Shown here: positions 1-6,803 of the stretch, one piece after another | How positions within the stretch are numbered: position 1 is the first letter of the stretch | How the letters are laid out: every line of letters begins with the position of its first letter | Assembly: GCA_903935205.1 (NCBI GenBank) | Contig: CAIZQU010000034.1 | Span: 1 to 53,187, forward strand | Source: an uncultured cyanobacterium | Lineage (GTDB): Bacteria > Cyanobacteriota > Cyanobacteriia > PCC-6307 > Cyanobiaceae | Direction of reading: 5' to 3' | Length of the DNA stretch: 53,187 nt | Program-made: the position numbers and the translations under genes | The notes under the pieces: generated by a model | Database searches by the model: none | Seen by the model: the letters and a program-made list of their open reading frames with translations, nothing else | Told to the model about the DNA's origin: nothing

Positions 1-102
1 AACCATGTGTTCCCAGCCGCGCTGTCAGGAGGCGGCAGAAGCGGCCATGGTTCTCAAGGATTGAACTGCCACGGCTACCCCACCCCACGGGGCCATTGGT
101 CG

Positions 103-711
103 TCGCATGACGATCTCGCCTGAGATGTGTCCGTCAGTCAGGGCCTGCAGTTCCATTCCTGCAGCAGCGATCAGTTTTTTGCGAGCCTACCTGAAAGTGA
201 TCGGTTCGACCTGATATTTTCGACGGACTGCACATATTCGAGCAGACCTGTCGCGATATATTGCATGCTCTTCGCCATGGTCATTGCCGCACTGTCATTG
301 CCATTGACGACACGATTCCCTGTGATGTTTTTCCACCTGTCGCAGCATGGTCGAAGCTCTGGCCTTGCGGCAGCAGTTCGGCGCAGCTGGTGATGGTCGT
401 TGGCATGGCGATACCTAGCGAGTGGTTCCGCTGCTCACGGCCTTCAACCCCGAGCTACGTCTGCTGACCCCCTGATCGATGGCGGCAATCCTTGGAGCCT
501 GCTGTGGAGGCCGCCCGCACCCGATCCGGAAGATCACGTGTTGACCCTGCAGGCGATGGCTGCGATTCAGAATCTGGCGGGTGCGGATTTTCTCTGGTTT
601 CTCAACAACAGCTCCCTCTACCGCCCCGTTCCAGAACAGCAGGGACTGGAGGCGGTGATCGACTCCCTGGGTGGGTCGGCTCCTCTCTCGATGCCTGAGC
701 CTGGCATCTGA
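103..711 (+). pseudogene. Class I SAM-dependent methyltransferase, frameshifted remnant
   Basis: No single frame is open, but joining three frames gives a coherent methyltransferase C-terminal half. The frame open from about 124 to 219 ends in SDRFDLIF. After a one-base loss near 220 it continues as DGLHIFEQTCRDILHALRHG and TVIAIDDTIPCDVF to about 330. After another shift it reads CRSMVEALALRQQFGAAGDG, then WHGDT, then a TAG near 415 followed by RVVPLLTAFNPELRLLTP. A last shift near 470 leads into IDGGNPWSLLWRPP and an open tail to the TGA at 709-711. The FDLIF-DGLH...IDDT...WHGDTYRVV order is that of cyanobacterial Methyltransf_24-type enzymes (family knowledge). At least three frameshifts and nonsense codons at 121 and near 415 make it a pseudogene. 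The N-terminal half, with the SAM-binding glycine motif, is missing or lies beyond the window edge. It converges on the neighbouring glycan gene. Confidence 0.72.
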
Positions 712-743
712 GTGCACCATCGCTGGCGCGGTGCCGCAAGAGA

Positions 744-3689
744 TCAGTGCCAACAAGAGGAAAGATGTGTAGGGTAGCAGTTTGTTTCGGCGATAAATTC
801 TTTCACCAATTGAATCTGCCCCGGCCACATTGCATCGAACTTGTTTTTGATCACCGGACTTCCCAAGAGCAACATTTCATAGGGTTGATTGTAAATAGCA
901 TTATAGTGGATGGCATTGTTATGGCTTTGCATGGCCTCATGTCCCTTGCAATAAGCCGAGGATTTGAATCCGTAGGATTCAAGTAACCTTGTTAATTGTG
1001 TCTCAAAGCTGACCACGGCAGTTAACAGTTCTGATTGGTCGTTGACAGAACACCAGAAGGCCTGAAATGCACTGGATCTCACAACGGATCTATCGAACAC
1101 TGTAAAGAAGGATTGGATGTGCCGAGGGATCGTTTGATTGGCCAAATGCTGGGCTTCAGGACGATCGGAGTTAATGAGTTCTGGGAAAATGGATAAACCC
1201 CAGAAATCACAATCTTCATCGTCCATGGTCGCGAAAACCTGTTCCCAGGGAACAAAAGGACCAAGGCAGCTTGAATTGGCCAGGATGATCTCATCATAAT
1301 CATCCAAGTACTCATATCCCAACTCCGTGATGGCATCACGCCATGCGCCAAAGTCAAAACCAGAGTTGTTCCTGATGATGAGTTTCGAACACAGGTTTTC
1401 AATCTGAGGCAATTGATCTTCAGCGATGGAAGAGTTGCTAACGATGACAAAAGTATCGACAAATGCCGACAACGTCGACATGTAGTGAAGCGCTTCTGGG
1501 CTTAGCGTAACAGTGCCGGAATAACTGACATAAATACACAAGCGTCGTTTGGGGCGTTGTGGACGTTCTGTTGTTTCTCGCCTAAGAGAGGTTTGATAAC
1601 CATATTGATATGAACCCGCAACATAGGGCCATAGCCTTTCAATTACATGCTCAAGACGATAGTCAATATCATATCTTTCCTCGGCAAAATCCTGATAAGA
1701 CAAATTCAGTTTAAACACAGGCCTAATCGCATCAACGCGTGCCCAAAAGAAACTGCCTGCAGGGAAATATGGTGATGGGGGCAGAGGCGCTATGGCACTG
1801 CGTTGACCAACGACCTGATCGAGAACTTGTTGACACCATTCCTTTTGATCATCACCTCCCCAGGTCATGTGAGCTTTTAGGGGGGGATAAACAGGCGGAC
1901 TCACAATGCCCACCTGATGATTGTCGCGGAACTCGTTCAGAATATTCTCCACATACTCAATCGATCCTAGGCAATGCTCCAGCAAATATTCACGCCACAA
2001 ATGGCCCCACCACACAGAGTCTGAACGCTTGCCATGGATATGCAACAACAGATCATAGCGATCAATCACATCCGCAAGTTCGACAATAAACGGGCCGATA
2101 TCACGCCCAATATTGGGAACATGAATGATGTGAAGCTCTTCGATTTTTGACAGCTTGCTGAGTGCTTTTCTTGCTAAAGGTTCAGACCGTGGGTTGGTGA
2201 TTGTGACATAAACATCAAAAGAACTTGGGATGTTTGCCAGGTAGGCACAAAGCTGATCCAGTGAATCCGCGTAGAATAAATGGATATGCACGGCAATTCT
2301 AGGCGGGACCAAAGAAGAAGCCTTGGTATTTCTTTCCGAGTCAGCTGTCAGCTCTTGGCCACTGATGATCATCGGCCTCGTTTCAAACGGCAACGAAGTC
2401 ATCGCCCGCGACAATGTATTGATGTTTGCGAATCCGAATCTCTCATCTGGTTCAAGATATGTACCTTCGGCCCATTCATTCCAAGCGTTGACAAAAATAA
2501 ACCGTTCGTTGACAGGGTGGTTTTCAATGGTATAGCGCCAAATGTGCCTGCACCAATCAAAGAAGTCGTGGGTACTGTAATTGACCCATACCGAAAAACC
2601 TTCATTGCGTCGGGCTGAATTATCCCATCCCATCATCGCGGTACGAAATATTGGATAATCAAGCGAGTCGGCAATCGACATGCCACTGGTAATACTGTTG
2701 ACCAGTGCTTTGTAATCATAAAGATGAAAATCTGAAACTTGAGAATTTAAGCCCTCGCCATCAATTTTTCTGAGCGCCCCAACCTGTCGCGGCGGGAACT
2801 CAACAAAACGATCAATATAGGGAATGTCAATGTTCTGGAAAGCCACATCATAAACGGCCCACACTGTTATTTCGCCAATGCCATGATCGCGACACCATTG
2901 GCGCCATGATAGAATAACGTTTTCAGGGTTGGGGATATCGAGAAGCTTATAGATCATCACGATTGGCTTGCCGTGGAAGCGCACGTAGCGGGAATCGGAA
3001 AAATACTTGGCTACGTCAGCAATGAACTTTATTTCCCAGCCTGGATGATAGTCTTGGCCAATCAGGATATGGTGGTCCAAGCCATCCCATCGCCGCGTCC
3101 AATTCTCATTGGCCCAGCAAACAAGATAGTCGATCGCGATGTGAGGATTATTGTAAAGATTCTCGACGGGTGTTTCCAGAAGCTTCTTGCCGGAAAACCA
3201 GTAATAATAGAAGCAGAAAGCATCGACATTCGCTTTGTTAGCAAGCTTTGCTTGGGCCTCTAATGTCGAAACCTGGCTGAGATCGTAATAACCCGTAGAG
3301 GCATGGGGTATGCGTGGCTGGTAATGCCCATCGAAGCGAGCTGTCGATTTACTTGTATTGGTCCACTCCGTGAAGCCCTCTCCCCACCACTGATCATTCT
3401 CTGGTATTCGATGAAACTGAGGCAGGTAAAACGCTATGACCTTCACATAGGTATCTTTGATTAGACGTTGTTCGAATGATTGAAAGAAGGATCCATAAAC
3501 TAAGCGCTTGCCCTTGAGGTGACAGGCATCACCATGGAATTCAGAGATTAACTTATTCTTGATATCACTTACATACTGTCTTAGGGTTGTCGGATAACTT
3601 TCTTGGTTTAGAATTTCAATGCACAAATGAAGCGCATCCTCGTTCTTCGATTCTTTGAGTGCTTTGTGCAGGTCAGAAATGCGTGCCAT
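744..3689 (-). CDS. WbsX-like / RgpF-like multidomain surface glycan biosynthesis protein (981 aa)
   Basis: Residues about 84-430 match the glycoside hydrolase 99-like WbsX family. Visible motifs are VIAFYLPQFHRIPEND (84-99), WWGEGFTEWTN (101-111), FCFYYYWFSGKK (158-169), CWANENWTRRWDG (191-203) and NAWNEWAEGTYLEPD (401-415). Residues about 464-700 form a rhamnan-synthesis-F (RgpF) type domain (RIAVHIHLFY start, HIHGKRS). Residues about 735-975 look like a second RgpF-type domain (RLCIYVSYSG, NNSGFDFGAWRDAI). Such WbsX-RgpF proteins occur in O-antigen and rhamnan clusters and are presumed to assemble or modify surface polysaccharide; the exact reaction is unknown. No signal peptide is seen, so it is probably cytoplasmic. 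It starts at ATG 3689, only 9 nt after the methyltransferase stop, so the two form an operon. Base composition is clearly more AT-rich than the genes to the right, suggesting transfer. Confidence 0.9.
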   Translation of the reverse strand: MARISDLHKALKESKNEDALHLCIEILNQESYPTTLRQYVSDIKNKLISEFHGDACHLKGKRLVYGSFFQSFEQRLIKDTYVKVIAFYLPQFHRIPENDQWWGEGFTEWTNTSKSTARFDGHYQPRIPHASTGYYDLSQVSTLEAQAKLANKANVDAFCFYYYWFSGKKLLETPVENLYNNPHIAIDYLVCWANENWTRRWDGLDHHILIGQDYHPGWEIKFIADVAKYFSDSRYVRFHGKPIVMIYKLLDIPNPENVILSWRQWCRDHGIGEITVWAVYDVAFQNIDIPYIDRFVEFPPRQVGALRKIDGEGLNSQVSDFHLYDYKALVNSITSGMSIADSLDYPIFRTAMMGWDNSARRNEGFSVWVNYSTHDFFDWCRHIWRYTIENHPVNERFIFVNAWNEWAEGTYLEPDERFGFANINTLSRAMTSLPFETRPMIISGQELTADSERNTKASSLVPPRIAVHIHLFYADSLDQLCAYLANIPSSFDVYVTITNPRSEPLARKALSKLSKIEELHIIHVPNIGRDIGPFIVELADVIDRYDLLLHIHGKRSDSVWWGHLWREYLLEHCLGSIEYVENILNEFRDNHQVGIVSPPVYPPLKAHMTWGGDDQKEWCQQVLDQVVGQRSAIAPLPPSPYFPAGSFFWARVDAIRPVFKLNLSYQDFAEERYDIDYRLEHVIERLWPYVAGSYQYGYQTSLRRETTERPQRPKRRLCIYVSYSGTVTLSPEALHYMSTLSAFVDTFVIVSNSSIAEDQLPQIENLCSKLIIRNNSGFDFGAWRDAITELGYEYLDDYDEIILANSSCLGPFVPWEQVFATMDDEDCDFWGLSIFPELINSDRPEAQHLANQTIPRHIQSFFTVFDRSVVRSSAFQAFWCSVNDQSELLTAVVSFETQLTRLLESYGFKSSAYCKGHEAMQSHNNAIHYNAIYNQPYEMLLLGSPVIKNKFDAMWPGQIQLVKEFIAETNCYPTHLSSCWH

Positions 3690-3698
3690 GGTTCTAAT

Positions 3699-4640
3699 TC
3701 AAGCAGAGACAGCAGCTTTTTTTTCGATGATGCAGCCAATTTCCGCTTTTAGTGGAAAAACGCTGACTCGTAAGTGACTGGGTAGAACGCCGAACTTAAT
3801 GGCATTCTCCAGAATAACTTTGAGTGTCTTGGGTGTAAAGTACCAACAATGGACATCCACATAGCTGCTGGCATTGAATTCTTGCCAAGCAGCTTGCATG
3901 CCGGGCACGGCATGCTCAACCAAGGTTTCAAAGGGGTTGCTGTGGGGTAGATGGCTGTAGTCAATGGTGAAGAGTCTGTGTTCAAAAACACTTTTTAGTG
4001 TAGGTTTGACTCGCTTTTCGAAGTAGGCTGCCAACACCTCTGCCAGGGATGAGGGTGACATGTAACAGTCAAAGCAGGAGCGGTGGTCGGGCACGATGAA
4101 GTAGTATTTGCCATCACTCTCTAGCAGATCGAGAACGTTTAGAATGTGTCCGATGAGACTGGGCTGATGTTCGACTACATGGGATGAGAACACAGCATCA
4201 AACTTGGTGGCAAATGTGTCGATTCTGCCGTCATTATAAATATAGTCGATTTGCGGAACGCTGTCCGTTGCACCGCCGATTGCCTGCGCGCGTTCAATCA
4301 GCTGCTCGGTTGAAAGTAGATCGGCATATTTTATGCTGCCATCATTGCATTTGAAGGCGGGATTAAAGAATGGCCCAATTTCAAGCAGGCGACTAACGTT
4401 TGTGTCAATGAGGCCGAGAAAACTCTTGCGTGAATCAATAGTCGAAGCCAGAATGGGTCTGTCAAGTCCATGGTCGATCCAGTGTTGACGCAGTGAATCA
4501 TGATCCATGCTGACTTCACAATCCGCGATATTGCCTGCCTTGAGCAGATTTTGAGCGTAGACGTTGATATCAAAATCGAAGCCAGAGCCGCTGCTGTCGC
4601 TTGTTGCTGTCATGGCAAGATGGGGATCGGATTTGATCAT
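3699..4640 (-). CDS. Class I SAM-dependent methyltransferase (313 aa), polysaccharide operon
   Basis: The Rossmann methyltransferase core is visible. Motif I-like LLEIGPFFNP is at 85-94 and the acidic post-motif KYADLLS at 104-110. FDAVFSSHVVEHQPSL, at 147-161, is the typical DxVxSxHVxEH segment of Methyltransf_11-type enzymes. ESDGKYYFIVPDHRSCFD follows at 174-191. The N-terminal 60 residues contain a RQHWIDHGLDRP motif, like the HWxxHGxxEGR motifs often attached to cyanobacterial glycan enzymes. Substrate is unknown; position upstream of a WbsX/RgpF gene suggests methylation of a surface sugar (inference). The first ATG at 4640 lies about 56 nt downstream of the predicted transcription start and has no strong ribosome-binding site. 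ATG 4613 (residue 10) is an alternative. AT-richer than the flanking DNA. Confidence 0.85.
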   Translation of the reverse strand: MIKSDPHLAMTATSDSSGSGFDFDINVYAQNLLKAGNIADCEVSMDHDSLRQHWIDHGLDRPILASTIDSRKSFLGLIDTNVSRLLEIGPFFNPAFKCNDGSIKYADLLSTEQLIERAQAIGGATDSVPQIDYIYNDGRIDTFATKFDAVFSSHVVEHQPSLIGHILNVLDLLESDGKYYFIVPDHRSCFDCYMSPSSLAEVLAAYFEKRVKPTLKSVFEHRLFTIDYSHLPHSNPFETLVEHAVPGMQAAWQEFNASSYVDVHCWYFTPKTLKVILENAIKFGVLPSHLRVSVFPLKAEIGCIIEKKAAVSA

Positions 4641-4702
4641 GCTTGTTCGGCAGCGCGAATGCCTCGCCGGGCGTCGCCTGGCACGGCCTTAACACTTCCG
4701 TA

Positions 4703-4730
4703 ATTATATAGCCTCCGCTCCTGGGGTCAA
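4703..4730 (-). promoter_or_regulatory. Sigma70-type promoter of the methyltransferase-WbsX operon
   Basis: On the minus strand a -35 element TTGACC (4725-4730) is followed after 16 bp by a perfect -10 TATAAT (4703-4708). Transcription would start near 4696, giving a leader of about 56 nt before the ATG at 4640. It is the best-matching promoter I found in the window. Confidence 0.7.
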
Positions 4731-4739
4731 TTGAAACCG

Positions 4740-5690
4740 CCGTCAGCAAAGACGTTCGCTTGTCTGAGCCCTCCACCGGTGGGCCTCCCCCATCGCTGGC
4801 GACTCCGTTCTCTGAGGCTGCAGGGCTCGAGCAGATCCGTCTAGGGCAAGGGACCACCCAACACTTCGATGCATCGGCCTGGGCCGGAAGCAGGGCCAGT
4901 TGGTGACCCGGGTGCCATCGCAGCCATTGCCCCGGTGGGCGCCGAGGCCAGGAGAGTCGTGGATCTACGGCTGGTGGGCAGCGCCAGGTGAAGCCAGAGG
5001 TGGGCGGAGGCCGGTTCTGGCCGTGTCCCAACCATCGACGACGATCGCGTCTGCTCAGCGTCCCGATGCTTTCCATCGCGTTCCCGGGCTCAGCCGACCC
5101 CTGCAGCGGGCTCGTCACCTTGCCGCCGCTGAGGGTGGCGCTCCCGGCGCCTGTTCTGACGCTGATTCCATAGCTGCCGCTGCCGTCGAGGCCGCTTGTT
5201 TCCGGCTGCGGATTGGCCCACCCATGGCTGGTCTTGCCGCTGATCGTGCAGCCAACATGGAGTGGAAGGCTGGTGTCACCCCCCCGGTGAATCATCACCT
5301 GCAGGGGATCTGGGTCGTCGCTCCCAACGACCCCGCTCCCTCATCCGTCGACGCGGGCCACGATCTCCTGATCCTTGTCATTCCTGATTTTCAGGTGCAA
5401 TCGCCTTGATGCTGGGGAGTGTTGTCCGCCGTCGCTCGCATCCCGAATCAGCAGCAGGGCCGTGTGAGGCACCACCCCAATGCTGGCGGATTCCTGGTTG
5501 TGGTCGTCCAGGTTGTGCTAAGCGACTGGCCCGCTCGTCAGGCGATCGGAGGATCCAGGAAGCCGTTGACCATGCCTGCCAGCCCAGGCGGTCTGCCGTC
5601 GCCAGGCAGGACGCAGGCCATGGTGTTGCCGGAGCCCTACGGTCTGCGTATCAGCGGACTTGAACCGTCCACAGTCCGTAAGGCGTGATC
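4740..5690 (-). pseudogene. Decayed coding region with a Calx-beta-like remnant (surface protein fragment)
   Basis: About 1 kb between the glycan operon promoter and pstS holds no intact gene. One minus-strand frame runs from 5517 to about 5060 with a TGA at 5341-5343 in its middle. Before the stop it reads NLDDHNQESASIGVV, HTALLLIRDASDGG and LKIRNDKDQEIVARVDG. After it come VMIHRGGDTSLPLHVGCTIS and GSYGISVRTGAGSATLS. The GGDTSLPLHVGCTISG...GSATLS pattern closely resembles the Calx-beta repeats at the end of the giant gene (SRTGDTSSPLSVNYSISG). A second fragment (NTMACVLPGDGRP, MVNGFLDPP) lies upstream in another frame near 5560-5625. Further downstream the frames dissolve. I read it as the decayed tail of a surface-protein gene. 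The Calx-beta identity is moderately supported and the rest is unrecognised. Confidence 0.4.
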
Positions 5691-5737
5691 GACGGCGCGT
5701 TGTGTTCTGTCTGGGGCGTATTTGTTGTCCCTAACCC

Positions 5738-6784
5738 TCAGGGCTTCACCGCCGTCAGCGCCTGGCGGGCCCGGGTCAGCACCGGCCCCGGCAGGGTGAT
5801 GTAGCCGAGTTTGGGGGCCTCGGCCTGGGCGCCATCGCTGAGGGCATAGCCGAAGGCCTTCTGCAGCGACTCCTGCTTGGCGCCGTTGCCATTCTGGTTG
5901 AGCAGCACCCAGGTGAAGGTGACGATCGGGTAGCCAGTAGCGGGGTTGGGGTTGCTGCCCGTGAGGTCCGGCCCCAGCTCGATCGAGGCCAGGGCCTGGC
6001 TGGCGCTGCTGTTGTCCGGCTTGGCGTAGCTGCCGGCCGCGTTGGCGATGGCCGCCGCCTGCAGCGGTTCCCGCACGTAGGACACTTCCACATAGCCCAG
6101 GCCACCTTTGCGCTGCAGCAGGGAAGCCGCCACACCCTCATTGCCCTTGGCGGCCACGCCGGTGGGCCAGTTCACAGACTTGCCGCTGCCTGGCCCTGCC
6201 TTCCAGCTGGGGCTGAAGGCTGCCAGGGAGCTGGTGAAATTCTTGGTGGTGCCGGAGCCATCGGAGCGCACCACCACCTGGATGGCCTGGTCCGCGCAAC
6301 CGACCTCCTTGAAGTTCTTGATCTTGCCTTCGAAGATCCCGACCAGCTGGGCCTGGCTGAGTTTCAGCTCGCAGCCCGGCAGGTTGTAGGCCACGGCGAT
6401 GGCGCTGGCGGTCAGCGGCAATTGCACCACTCCACGCTTGGCCTGTCCCACCTCTTCGGCGGTCATCGGCGCATCGCTGGCGCCGAAATCCACCGTGCCC
6501 GCCAGGAACTGGCGCACACCGGCGCCAGAACCGACCGATTGGTAATTGACCTGCATTCCCTCCTTGCTGGCCAGATCGCTGAACCAGCGCTGGTAGATCG
6601 GTGCCGGGAAGCTGGCGCCAGCTCCCTGCAACGGTGCTGGGCCGCCGCCGCAGCCGGCGAGGGCGAGCAAGGGCGCGAGGCCGCTGATGGCGATGGCACG
6701 GTGCGAGGCGGGTTTCGGCACGGGCACGGGGCAGGGTGGCGCTGTGAGCAGGTTAGGCGTCCGTGCCTCTCGTCCCCTCGCCAC
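5738..6784 (-). CDS. pstS: Phosphate ABC transporter substrate-binding lipoprotein PstS
   Basis: High-affinity periplasmic phosphate-binding protein of the Pst ABC transporter. Phosphate-contact segments are clear: GAGASFPAPIY (54-64), SVGSGAGVRQF (83-93), FGASDAPM (100-107) and RSDGSGTTKNF (173-183). Cys138 and Cys163 could form a disulfide. A lipoprotein signal sits at about 24-45, with lipobox LAGC (Cys45). The open frame starts at GTG 6784, 3 nt after the giant gene's stop, but that GTG lies in a strong hairpin and would add 20 or more residues ahead of the signal peptide. GTG 6727 or 6721, giving a signal of about 23-25 residues, is the more likely start. No pstC, pstA or pstB is in the window, so this is an orphan copy. 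It is co-oriented with, and possibly co-transcribed from, the giant surface-protein gene. No Pho box was identified. Confidence 0.94.
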   Translation of the reverse strand: MARGREARTPNLLTAPPCPVPVPKPASHRAIAISGLAPLLALAGCGGGPAPLQGAGASFPAPIYQRWFSDLASKEGMQVNYQSVGSGAGVRQFLAGTVDFGASDAPMTAEEVGQAKRGVVQLPLTASAIAVAYNLPGCELKLSQAQLVGIFEGKIKNFKEVGCADQAIQVVVRSDGSGTTKNFTSSLAAFSPSWKAGPGSGKSVNWPTGVAAKGNEGVAASLLQRKGGLGYVEVSYVREPLQAAAIANAAGSYAKPDNSSASQALASIELGPDLTGSNPNPATGYPIVTFTWVLLNQNGNGAKQESLQKAFGYALSDGAQAEAPKLGYITLPGPVLTRARQALTAVKP

Positions 6785-6803
6785 CGCTTACAGCAGCGGT
6801 GGC
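6780..6803 (-). other. Perfect 9-bp hairpin over the giant gene's stop codon
   Basis: On the minus strand GCCACCGCT, a 6-nt loop GCTGTA and AGCGGTGGC form a fully paired GC-rich stem. The loop and the first base of the 3' arm contain the TAA of the giant gene (6788-6790), and the 3' arm contains the upstream-most GTG of pstS. No T-run follows on either strand, so it is not a classical intrinsic terminator. It may stabilise the giant mRNA's 3' end or control pstS translation (inference). Confidence 0.5.

Noticed and set aside
1..102. Possible start of the methyltransferase pseudogene or other gene
   Set aside because: No frame gives recognisable protein and no promoter-like signal is convincing.
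127..393. 88-codon plus-strand ORF near the left edge
   Set aside because: Only its first 31 codons are meaningful, as one fragment of the frameshifted methyltransferase. After the shift near 220 the frame is noise.
690..708. Hairpin GATGCC/GGCATC between the convergent pseudogene and WbsX gene
   Set aside because: Six-base stem without a T-run, inside the pseudogene's coding remnant. Not strong enough to call a terminator.
4570..5298. 242-codon minus-strand ORF overlapping the methyltransferase start
   Set aside because: Its 3' half overlaps the promoter and the methyltransferase gene in another frame and has no coding character. Only its first part (about 5298-5060) belongs to the decayed Calx-beta-like remnant, whose frame continues upstream through a stop codon.
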